A DNA stretch of 27,866 nucleotides from Scenedesmus sp. ARA3 (lineage: Eukaryota > Chlorophyta > Chlorophyceae > Sphaeropleales > Scenedesmaceae). Position numbers and translations under genes: made by a program. The stretch is from NCBI GenBank assembly GCA_004335835.1, contig RWJK01001666.1:1-27866 (forward strand). The letters run 5' to 3'. The notes beneath the pieces were generated by a model. That model saw nothing but the letters and a program-made list of their open reading frames with translations. It made no database searches and had not been told where the DNA came from. Each line of letters begins with the position of its first letter. The first letter of the stretch is position 1. Below are positions 1-9,975 of the stretch, piece after piece.

Positions 1-565
1 CCCTGCTGCCACAGGCTACCCTGGTATGCAGCCGCAGGCCTACCCATCCACACAGGGTGCACCAACGTACCCGCCCCAGCAGCAGCAGCCATATGGGGCA
101 CCCTACCCACCCCAGCAGCAGCAGCCATATGGTGCGCCTGCACCATACCCACCCCAGCAGCAGCAGCAGCAGCAGCCGTATGGCGCACCTGCACCATACC
201 CCCCTCAGCAGCAGCAGCAGCCTGCGGCAGCGTACCCCCCTGGGTATCCTGGCGCACCTGGTAAGCACAGGCAGCAGAAGCAGCAGCAGCAGCAGCAGCA
301 ACAGCAACGGGAACTTCCCATGCACAGCAGCGCAATTGCTGCTGTATGTATGCAATTGCCTGCTATATACCAATGGAGCACAGCATCTTGCTCGGCAAAG
401 TGTGGCACCTGCAGCCGCCCCTCTGCTGCTGCAGTACTGCATTGACTCCCTGAGTTACAGCCCATCTTGCGTGATCACTGACCGCTTCACCTGCAACTGC
501 CTTGCAGGAGGCTACCCCCCACAGCAGCAGCAGCAGCCGTACGGCGCGCCCGCACCCTACCCTCC

Positions 566-609
<44 letters not shown>

Positions 610-1085
610 TTGGCAGCCAGGGCAAGCCCCTGGGGGGCATCTCAGGCAGCACCCTGGCAGCCGGCGGCCTTGCAGGAGCAGCAGGCATGGTGGCAGGTGC
701 CCTGCTGGGCAATGCAATGGGCGGCAGCAGCAGCAGCAGCCATGGACATGGGTCAGGCCATGGTAGCTATGGTGGGCATATGGGTGGGCATATGGGACAT
801 GGCAGTGGAGGCACTTTGGGGGCGCTAATGGGTGCTGTGGGAGGGGGCGGGCATGGAGCAGTGCCTATGATGGGGATGCTTGGTGCTGCAGGGTTGGGTG
901 CTGGGGCTTTGGGTGTGCACGGCATGCCGTATGGTATGATGGGGGGGCACGGCAAGAAGGGGAAGAAGGGGAAGGGCTACAGGTTCAAGGGGCACAAGGG
1001 CTTCAAGCACAAGGGGTTCAAGGGAGGGTTCAATCACAAGGGGTTTAAGCACAAGGGCTGGAAGAGGAAGGGCGGCTGGAAGTGA
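1..1085 (+). CDS. Glycine-rich protein A3-like, XYPPX-repeat protein (5' partial)
   Basis: Two exons, 1..260 and 508..1085. The intron 261..507 (GTAAGC...TTGCAG) is phase 1 and rebuilds a Gly codon. The reading frame is open to the left edge, so the start lies outside, unless the CACAG at 10-14 is itself an acceptor. The N-terminal part repeats PYGAPxPYPPQQQQ. A hydrophobic Gly/Ala stretch (LAAGGLAGAAGMVAGALLG) follows, then His/Gly/Met-rich sequence. The tail is strongly basic, with repeated KGFKHKGF units ending in WK before TGA. This order (YPPQ repeats, Ala/Gly segment, HG-rich part, K-F-K-H-G-K tail) is that of plant glycine-rich protein A3-like proteins, whose biochemical role is poorly defined. 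CAG slippage probably changes the Gln-run lengths. No TGTAA signal was found in the following 900 bp. Confidence 0.72.
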
Positions 1086-2030
1086 GGCTGCGGGTGGCAG
1101 CTGGGGCGGTTGTGCACCATAGCATACATCAAGTGCAATTGCCTAGCGACGGTCCAGCGCGCTGTTGAGACGTGTTGATCATGTGCTGCCAGGGTGCTGG
1201 TGCAGCAGAGCTTGCTTACGGGTGGGTCGAGCTGTGGGAAGTTCATGTGGTTGCACGATGCTGTGCCTGCATGAGTCGCTATATTCGATTTCTTTTCAGT
1301 TCATGGTGGCAGGTCCCCATGTGACGGGCCCGTCATCGCTTGGCAAGTACTACTGCATATTATGCAGCCATAACAGGCTTGTTCTGACAACTTTTTTCGG
1401 CTTTTGAACATTGTTCGTTTAATTTTGCGCCTTGCAGCTTTCACAGCATTTGCAGGGTGACAGGTCAAAGCACGCACTTGTCTCTTGTCAGCTGTGTGAG
1501 CCCCTCCCGCACGGCCTGCCCGCCGCGCTGTGCGCTGACGCACTTACGCCTCTGCACAAGCGCCTCTGACAAGCAGTAAAACCTGCTGTTGTCCTGAGCC
1601 TGACTTTCAAGTAAGCCGTGCATGGTAGGCCTGTTTAACTCCACCCCAGGCCCACGTCGTTGGATGAACTGCTTCGCGCCCGGCAAAAGCGCGTAGTGCG
1701 CATCACCGACGAGAATCCCTGCAGAATTAGCAAGTCATTTGTGGTAGCGTTGAATTATGTTTGATCGTATTATACCTCGTTTTAGGCCCAGCCATGCCGC
1801 ACGAATAGCAACCAGCTGGGCACGGATAGGGGTTTACTGTTGCGACCACAGCACCACGCGAAGTGCGCATCCGGTATGGTGTCGCTGCAACAGCGCTCCA
1901 CGCAAAGCAAATCTCCGTCTGGAGTTACTTGTGTGGCGGATCTGTTCGCGCCAGCGCCATAGTCCTCTGGCACATTTTGCGCTCTGTCGCTGCAAACCTT
2001 GCTTACCTTGCTGCTGCTTGAGATTGAATC
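1086..2030. other. Intergenic region between the A3-like gene and the exonuclease-ATPase gene
   Basis: This should hold the 3' UTR of the upstream gene and the promoter of the downstream one. It has no codon-biased ORF with family resemblance, no triplet array and no convincing TGTAA. An AT-richer stretch around 1735-1785 (TTGAATTATGTTTGATCG, TATTATACC) lies about 250 bp before the ATG at 2031 and may belong to the promoter, but no TATA box can be assigned with confidence. Confidence 0.4.
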
Positions 2031-4457
2031 ATGGAGGACACGCTTTTGCTTGGAATAAATGCGTTGTGGCCAGTGGGGTCACATGCAGCAGAGGACAGGG
2101 TCAAGCGGGCAGCAGCACTGTACCTGCTGAGCCAGCCAGACAAGGAGGCATCCAGCAGTTTCATTGCAGGGAGTCTAATTCAATCTGTTGGCCTGGTCAA
2201 GACGCTGGGCATCAACAAGTCGTTCAAGCAGATCCTTTCAAGTGATCCGTGCTTTATCATGGAGCAGCGCTATGTGTCAGAGGCCTGGTGGTCACTCAAT
2301 CACCCGCTGCTCAACCCTGTCTCAGCCATCAATGCACTGTGGCCGGCAGAAGCAGCAGATGCGGAGGCGCGCATTAAGCGCTCGGCAGCAATGGCCTTGT
2401 ACCTCGGCCCCAGCAACTGCAGCAGCTCCGTACCTGCAGTTGCGGCGGCAGTTGACAAGGATGTGGGCAGCACCAAGAAGCTGGGGCTCAGCAAAAGCTT
2501 CGGGCAGGTGATGCAGACTGAGCCTGGTTTCTTCCAGTTTAATGCTGTTTGCGAGACCTTGACGCTGAACATTCGGCAAATCCTGAAGCACCGCCAGCAG
2601 CAGCATCAGCAACGGCGGCAGGCTCCTGTTGCAGGCAGCAGCTCCAGCGCAGCAGCTGCAAGCAATGCAGAGGAGCGCATGCGGCAAGCCGCTGCAAGCT
2701 ACCTGATCACTCAACCAGGCTGTACCGCAAAGACACCAGCAGTGGCAGCAGCAGTGGACAACAAGGTTGGCAGCACCAGCAAGCTGGGCTTGGGCAAGAC
2801 ATTCAAGCAGGTGATGGAGGGGCAGCCAAGTATGTTCAGCTTCAGCGCTGATGGCCAGCAGCTGACGCTGCAGGCGTTGAGTAACCAGCAGCAGCAGTCC
2901 GCCAGCAGCAACGCACAAAACACAGGGCAGACGCCTCAATGCAGCGCTGCGGCACAGCAGCTGAAACTCAACGTGCAGCAGCTGCTACAACAGCAACATC
3001 AGCACATCGACCAGGTGCCTAACCAGCACCACCACCAGCAGCAACAGCAGCAGCAGCAGCAGCAGCAGCATCCCGCTGCCTGGCAGCAGCTGCCCAGCCA
3101 AGCCCTGGCTGTGATGCCGCTGCCTGAAGGCCTGCAGGCACTCAACAGCCTCACCGCAGTGGAGTGTGCCACGGCTGGCATCACCATTGTCGGGGAGCAG
3201 CAGCAGGGCCAGCTGCAGCAGCTGCTGCTGCACTTGCAGTCAGCAAAGCTGTGTGCACTCGACCTGGAGTTTGCACAGCCACACGCACCAGCAGCAGCAG
3301 CAGCAGGGGCGGGTAACAGCGGGAGGGCATCTGATCGTGCTACCCACTTGGATAGACTGGCGCTGCTGCAGCTGTTTGTGCCTGCTGCTGCAGCAAATAG
3401 CAGCAGCCAGCAGCAGCAGCAGCAGCAGCCGGCAGCAATCTACCTGGTGCAGGTGCCTGAGGCGCAGCCGGCAGCAGCAGCCCTGCTGCAGCAGCTGCGG
3501 CCCCTGCTTGAGGAAGCAGCAATCTGCAAGGTCATGCATGATGCCCGCTGGGACAGCTGCGTGCTGCAGGCACAGTTTGGCGTCACGCTGGCTGGTGTGC
3601 TGGACACGCAGCTGCTGGCAGGGCTTACAAACCTGGCAGCAAGATCTGCAGGACAGTCAGCAGCAGCAGCAGCAGACAGGGCAGCTGATGGCGGCGGCAG
3701 CAGCAGCAGTGCAGCGTGTCAGTGGGATGGCGCCATGGGCCGTGTGGGCCTGGGGCGGCTGTATGAGGCCTGCGGCTTCCCTGAGCCCACCAAGGGCAGC
3801 ATGGCTGCAGCCTTTGACGCCAACCCCAGGTGCAAATATATCCTGCTGTTATTCCAGTGCATGGAAGCCAGCATGTTTTGCTCGCTCTCCCGTGGCATTT
3901 TTCAACCAGGCTGTTGCACCATGCAGCACCGAATGCCGTCATTCCGCAACACTCAAGTCATTGCGGATCTCTTGATTGGACTCCACACAGCAGGAATGAC
4001 AATGACAATGACAATGACAGTGACAATTTCACAACTCCTGTGGTGCCTGCTATCTTTTGCCCCCAGGCTGTGGTTCAGCCGGCCGCTGCCTGCTGACGCC
4101 ATCGAGTACGCAGCGGATGATGTGCGCTACCTGCTGCCAGCCGCCCACAGCCTGCTGCAGCAGCTGCCCGCAGCACTCATGGCACTAGGCAGCCTGCAGC
4201 AGCTGCTGAGCCAGCAGGGGCCCCAGGCGCTGCGCCTGCAGCAGCAGCTGCTGCCAGGGTACTGCAAGCTGCTGGTGCCTGCTGATACACAAGGCGATGT
4301 GGCAGCAAGCAGCAGCAGCAGCAGCGGCAGCAGCGCAGGGATTGTTGCACAGCGCGGCCTGACGCAGATGCAGTTTGAGCTCAGGGCGCAGTTCACGCCG
4401 GCCAACACCGGCTGGTTCACCTCCAGCTTTGTGGTGTACCTGAATGAGGAACACAAC

Positions 4458-4502
<45 letters not shown>

Positions 4503-5381
4503 AGCGGCAGCAGCAAGCTGTTAGGTGTTGATGGGAGCAAGGCTGTGCTGCAGGCAGGCGACAATGCTGATGCAGCAGCAGCAGCAGGAGGAGGTGCTCT
4601 GCCAGGCGCCAATGGGCTGGCTGGTGATGCTGGCGCAGGCCGTGGCAGCAGTGGCAGCAGCACAGAAGCTGGTGATGTGGATGAAGCTGTCCTGAGCATC
4701 GCTGAGCTGCTGCCAGACAGGTGCGGCTGGACGTTGTTGCAAAAGTGGCTGAAAACCGTCTGTAGTGGATCTGGAACTATAGCATGCTTGCACACGCGCC
4801 TGCTGGCTGCAGCTGCCAGCGGCTTGTATATTCACGGTGCACTCTGCTTCGCTGTCCTCTGTGTTCAGGCTACGCCAAGACCTCACACCATTTCTCTCCA
4901 AGGCCAGCCATCCGCAGCTGGTGGAGGTCATTGCAGACCGCAACAAGCGCGTCAGCCTGCGCCTGTCAGACAGAACCGCAGTTGACCTGAGCTACTGCAT
5001 CGACGTGCAGCAGGCGCTGGGCGTGTTGCTGCATGCGCGGCAGCAGTGGGTGCTGCAGGGGCGGCAGCAGGAGCAGCAGCAGCAGCAGCCGGAGGACCAC
5101 AGCAATGTGCAGCAGGGGCTGCCTGACACAGCTGCAGGGCTAGAGCAGGACGCCTGGCAGCAGCAGCAGCAGCAAATGCATGGGCTAGCAGCGGGCGGCA
5201 GTGGCGGTTTGGCTCGCAGTGTGAGTTGCCAGAGCATGGGCAGTGACAGCAGCAGCGGCATGGGTGCAAGCGGCAAGAGTGCTGCATCGTCCGCAGCATC
5301 TGGTGCAGCAGCAGCAGCAGTGGTGCCACGCCCTAGCTCAGGCTTGTCCGACCTTCTGTCATTCCGCCGATCAGCACGATT

Positions 5382-5417
<36 letters not shown>

Positions 5418-5518
5418 CAGGCAGCCTGACCCACAGCAGGAGGATGATCAGAAGGAAGGAGGCAGTGTGACATGGTCAGATGCAGAAGCTGCAGATCCTA
5501 GTGCTGCTGCTGCTGATC

Positions 5519-5555
<37 letters not shown>

Positions 5556-7834
5556 GGCGGCAGCAGCAGTGCGGCGCTCCCGTGCTGCTGTTGCGGGCAT
5601 GTTTGGCAGCGACAACCGCATGGGTGTGCCTGGCAGCCTGCACCGCATCAGCGCCATGCGCAACAGGCAGGGAGACATATACGGCCTCACATACAGGTGC
5701 GGCAGGGGCACACACATGGCGTGTCCTGCTGGCTTCCCACGCTGTCAATCTCAGCGCATGTGTTCAACCCATGGTTGCTAACACCTCCAACTGCTCATGC
5801 CACCGATCATCTTGTGTTGCTGTTTAAGGAGTGCATAACCAGCGCCGTGTCACCAATCTATCACGCCCTGCCACTTACTGTCACCGCCTGTACACTGCTG
5901 CAAGCCTTTGATATCTGCAGGGTGGGCCGCCACCTGCCGGGTGTGGCACTGCTTGGTACACAGGCCTCACATGTCCGTTTGCCACCACTTGTTCTGTCAT
6001 CCCGCAGGGTGGGCCGCCACCTGCCTGGTGTGGCACTGCTGCTGGCTGACCTGCTGAGCAGCATGAAGGCCAGCTTGAGGGGGGAGCTGGGCGCGGAGCG
6101 CCCGCAGAGCCTGCTGCTGCTGGGCAGGCCAGGTGCGGTGGTTGCAGCCTGCCATGCTGTGCTATGCTAGGGCCTGTCGTCTGATAGTACTTGGCACTTG
6201 CACTGTGCTGCTGAGCAGCTGCAGTGCCTTCGAATGCTGCAAGCTGGTCCATCTGTGCATGCCTGGGTGGGTGGGTGCGTGCGCACGTGCGTGTGTGCGC
6301 GTGTGCATGCGTGCGTGCGTGCGTGTGGTTTTACCTGCCTGCCTTGCACATGCTGATGCACAGTCGAAAGCAGCGCAGCATCATTGTTGTACAGCATGAA
6401 GTACGATTCCCGTCGTGGCTGCCTTCTGCACACCCTGCCGGCCACCTGAAACACGAGGACGCGCACGCATCAAGTGTTGATGCATTGTCTTGCAGCAGAG
6501 AGTCAATGCACTTTTGACACTGTCTGATAGTGCTTTGCACCTGCCATGCGCTTCACTAGTCACGATGCCACCATGCGCAGGCAAATCCCTCAATTCACCC
6601 TGATATATGTTGCTGTCATGTGCAGGCACGGGCAAGACGACGCTGCTGCGCGACATTGCGCGGCTGATGAGCCTGCCGCCGTCTGAGGGGGGCCTGGGCC
6701 TGGCAGTCATCATCGTGGACACAAGCAACGAGATCGCGGGTGCGTGGCTGCGTACAGCAGTAGTGGAGCTGCATTGAGCTGCTGGTGTGGAGTCTGTGGC
6801 TTCTTCGTGCTGTGTCCTCGGGCTGCTTGGCTGCAGTCTGTGTGTATAGCAAATTTGAGGTGCAATGTGCTGACGTAGCGTCTATTATACTGTGGCTGTT
6901 CCTGCTTGTGTCCTCGGGCTGCACGCACAGTCAGCTGTGGTATGCCTCTGTGCTGTGCATGATGCTGGTACCCTCATGGGTTACAGCAAGATGAAGCACG
7001 GCATCAAGTTTATATCCGCACTGCCCTGCAGGCGACGCGGAGGAGTGCCACACGTGCATCGGGCGTGCGCGGCGCATGATGGTGGCACGGCGTGAAGAGC
7101 AGGCAGGCGTGCTGGTGGAGGCGGTGCAGAACCACAACCCTGACGTGGTGGTAGTGGATGAGATTGGCACGGCCAAGGTGAGGCGCATGCGCCTGCATCG
7201 ATTGTTGTGTGTTTGGAATTACAAATACGGCCTCCTATACTTTGGCAGCGTCACACACGATGCAGCACCACCGACGTGGCTGTTGTCAAACTGTTGTTGT
7301 CCATGTACATGGGTGCTACGTTGTGTATCTTTTGGCACTATGGCAGGCAAGGTGCCGGTGATAACTGCAGCATTAGCGTGCAGCTGCAGCAGATTGTGCC
7401 AGTGGCAGCCATGCCTATAACAAGGTGGCATGCCTGGGCCTCTGGCAAGGCTTCTCCTGCCAACACTTTGCTCTTCCCTTGCTTCCCTGCCGCAGGAGGT
7501 GGCCGCTGCGCGCACCATCTGCGAGCGCGGCGTGCTGCTGGTGGGCACCGCGCACGGCAGCAGCCTGGCCGGGCTGCTGCGCAACCCCGAGCTGCGCCCG
7601 CTGCTGGGAGGGCTGGCGGCAGTGACGCTGGGCGACGCAGAAGCGAAAGCCAGCAATGCAGGACACAAGGTACGTTGTGCCGTGAGGTTTTATCATGCCT
7701 GTTTCATCTTGCCGTATAAGAAGTAGGTGTCAGCAGGCGACGTCAATTTGTCGACTTCGTGGTGTTTGCAATTGAGGAGATGCATACGCCAGGCAGGTGC
7801 GCAGCTGATTGCCCCGTGTGCTGCTGATGAAGAC

Positions 7835-7885
<51 letters not shown>

Positions 7886-8133
7886 GCTTGCAGACGCGAT
7901 TTGAGCGTGCGGGTGCTGCCACGTTTGTCACCCTGCTGGAGCTGCAGGCCAAGAACACGTGAGCCCGCGGACGATCATGTCTGGTTGAATAATCGATTGA
8001 TGTTGATTGATTGGATGAGTGGTGTGCACCAGCATCATCCGTGCTCAACCTGTGTGTTTTGTCGTGCCTCTTGGTTATTCTACAAGCATCGCCAGCGCTG
8101 CCTTTCCAACCTGTCCCCCCGCTACTGCTCATG

Positions 8134-8187
<54 letters not shown>

Positions 8188-8595
8188 AGGTGGCGGCTGC
8201 ACCTGGATGTTGAGCAGAGCGTGGACACACTGCTGGCGCATGGCAACAACAGCGCACTGCCCGACAGCAGCAGCAGCAGCAGCAGCATGGCGGCCAACCC
8301 CCGCAGCCAGGTCAACATGCAGGTCAGGAGCAGGGATGCGTCAGGGCGCATGCTGGTGCAGTTTGAGTCACCTGCAGCTGCACGGCAGGCCCTGGCAGCT
8401 GCTGACCTAGTGGCAGCAGCAGCAGCAGCAGGTTTAGAGGGCGTGGAGGCTCCAATACAGCCTGAGGGTGGCAGCACTGCTGCCGGTGCTGCTGGTGGTG
8501 GGGGTCTGCCGCGTGCTTTTGCTGGGGGCTGGCTGGTTGACCTGCTGCATGCAGCGGTGCACAAGTCGATCGAGCGCGCTGCCGGTGTGAGCTGA
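2031..8595 (+). CDS. Winged-helix-like repeats + DEDDy 3'-5' exonuclease + Ycf45/SpoIIIAA-like AAA ATPase fusion
   Basis: Exons: 2031..3829, 4067..4720, 4869..5696, 6008..6132, 6626..6739, 7032..7177, 7496..7669, 7894..7958, 8190..8595. All phases match, giving 1436 aa. An in-frame TGA at 2025 fixes the start. Three repeats (about residues 8-85, 100-178, 205-283; core GSTxKLGLxKxFxQVM) look winged-helix-like. The exonuclease follows: LDLEF near 410, HDARWD near 502 and YAADD near 614 supply the D-E, D-D and Y/D ligands of RNase D. Next comes a Ycf45-like part: FGSDNRMG, LHRISAMRNRQG, Walker A GRPGTGKTT near 1132, VDTSNEIAG, IGRARRM, Walker B VVVVDEIG near 1211, RTICERGVLLVGTAHG and VTLGDAEA. 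A nucleic-acid-processing ATPase is likely. Plant Ycf45 relatives are plastid proteins, but no transit peptide is seen here and the substrate is unknown. A roughly 200-residue Gln/Ala-rich insert splits the Ycf45 N-terminal region. No R3H domain is recognisable. Confidence 0.85.
3830..4066 (+). other. Stop-free, frame-preserving intron in the exonuclease domain
   Basis: The intron runs from AG|GTGCAA to CCCCAG|G and is 237 nt (79 codons) with no in-frame stop, so the frame stays open through it. It is called an intron because removing it joins DANPR to LWFSRPL, which is the expected RNase D spacing before the YxxxD motif. It carries an (AATGAC)n microsatellite at about 3995-4024. Confidence 0.75.
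5914..6040 (+). repeat. Tandem duplication of an acceptor site and exon start (2 copies, 87-bp period)
   Basis: The 33 bases after the acceptor at 5920 match those after the acceptor at 6007 with one difference. Both are preceded by GCAG and both begin the VGRHLPGVALL coding segment. Only the second copy continues into LLADLLSSMK, the Ycf45 family sequence. The offset is 87 nt, so using the first acceptor would add 29 codons in frame. Confidence 0.9.
6262..6330. repeat. Alternating purine-pyrimidine (GT/GC) tract
   Basis: A run of GTGGGTGGGTGCGTGCGCACGTGCGTGTGTGCGCGT type lies inside the fourth intron (6133-6625) of the exonuclease-ATPase gene. It is low complexity with strict purine-pyrimidine alternation over most of its length, a base pattern able to form Z-DNA. 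No coding role is visible. Confidence 0.8.
7835..7882 (+). repeat. (CTG)n array upstream of an acceptor
   Basis: About 16 CTG triplets end roughly 11 nt before the acceptor CTTGCAG at 7893, taking the place of a polypyrimidine tract in the seventh intron of the exonuclease-ATPase gene. Confidence 0.9.
8134..8189 (+). repeat. (CTG)n-CAG array forming the acceptor site
   Basis: About 18 uninterrupted CTG triplets run straight into CAG at 8187-8189, the 3' splice site before the final exon (WRLHLDVEQSVDTLL). The repeat serves as the whole 3' end of the eighth intron. Confidence 0.9.
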
Positions 8596-8740
8596 AGCAG
8601 TAGCACGATTGTGCAACTGCAGAAGCTGATGTGGATGAATGGTGAATGTGTTAATTGCTTTGTTGATTGTTGCCTTCAGTGCTCCTTTTTCACTGGCAGA
8701 CGCCGATGATATCATGTGATGGGTCTGACGGTCCATAGCG

Positions 8741-8745
8741 TGTAA
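8741..8745 (+). terminator. TGTAA poly(A) signal of the exonuclease-ATPase gene
   Basis: A TGTAA lies 146 nt after the stop codon. TGTAA is the usual chlorophyte nuclear poly(A) element. The copy at 8989-8993 is an alternative. Confidence 0.55.
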
Positions 8746-9110
8746 CAGCAGTGAACTCGAGATGTAGCACCTTGTTAACAAGCAGCTGCAGGTAATCACG
8801 GTCTCTAAAACAGGCAGCAGCATGTGCCCGTCGACGCTGGACCAGCAGAGGAAACTGGCACCAATTGGTGCAACAACGTTCGACACATATACACAGCTCA
8901 GGCAGCAGCTGAACTGCCACTGCTAGCATAGCCCAGCCAACACACCGTATTATTGCTGGCTTGCAGGGAACTGTCGTCACACCACAGCTGTAACAACATA
9001 ACAGCATGAGAAGCAGGTAGCCTGAGCAGTCGATGACAACTCCCAGGGACAGAAGATACATCAAACAGTACGTCCATCTCTAGGTGATCCACATCCATTG
9101 TATCAAGTGC

Positions 9111-9210
9111 TGATGTTGCTGTCGATCTCAGTGAATGACTGTAGCAAGATCACATCACATGGTGAGTACTGATGTTGCTGTGGATCTCAGTAAATGGTTG
9201 GAGCAATATC
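9111..9210. repeat. Two-copy tandem repeat, 59-bp period
   Basis: TGATGTTGCTGTSGATCTCAGTRAATG starts at 9111 and again at 9170, and the similarity continues through GCAAKATC. It is non-coding and lies in the convergent 3' region. Confidence 0.8.
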
Positions 9211-9468
9211 GGAACATCATAAGGACGATCAGGATCACTGATAGCCAGTCGTGGCCATGGCCATAGCCAGCGGCCGGCGCTGGTTGCGTGCACTGCTGCT
9301 CTGCTGGCCACACTCGATAACTGGTGGCAGGATTTGAAGATACTATGGCAATGGCACTTCAGCATGCATTCAGCAGTGACAGACGTGCAAGATGCTGCCA
9401 GCCAATAAACAGTGTGAACTCTCAACTGCTGAACCTGAAAGCTGGCAGCTGGCAGCCGGAAGCAGCTG

Positions 9469-9502
<34 letters not shown>

Positions 9503-9536
9503 AGCAGCCCATATGCACAATAATCAATTCGTCAGA

Positions 9537-9944
9537 TCAGAACTCGTCACCTGTGCACGTGCCAAGCACATTGTCCTCGAATTCAGCAAGATCGGACTCA
9601 ACTCCTGTCGTACTCAGCTGCGCCTGCGGCTTCCCTCCTCTCCGCATCAAGCTGTCGTAGTAATACGACCACCCGGGAGGAGGCTTCGTGGCAGTAACAG
9701 GCACGCACCGCATAGGACGCGGATCTCTCTGAGCCGGTGCAGCTCTCGGCGGAGGCACGTGCGGCTGCTGGCGCCCGCCGTTTGTCGGCGGTGATATCCG
9801 GCCGATGAAGCCGATCAAATCGTCGAGGTTGCCACCGACACCTGATGCAGCTGACACTGCAGTTTCCGCACTGCTGCTGCTGTCTGCTGGTTGCCCTGCA
9901 GGACCTAATTCCACAGTCAGGTCTGCAATCTCCGCTGGTGCTGC

Positions 9945-9975
<31 letters not shown>

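Larger units (their letters stand above)
8596..9536. other. Convergent 3' region between the exonuclease-ATPase gene and the PC-esterase-like gene
   Basis: This tail-to-tail spacer holds the 3' UTRs of both genes. A TGTAA lies at 8741-8745 and another at 8989-8993 on the + strand. No TGTAA was found on the - strand. A two-copy tandem repeat is listed separately at 9111-9210. No further coding sequence is supported. Confidence 0.55.

Noticed and set aside
1165..1973. Short ORFs in the first intergenic region
   Set aside because: All are under about 165 codons, with no family resemblance and with conflicting frames.
4127..4795. Long antisense ORF opposite the exonuclease-ATPase gene
   Set aside because: It is the Leu/Ala/Cys/Ser-rich mirror of CAG-rich coding sequence. 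CAG arrays stay open in all six frames, so length is not evidence here.
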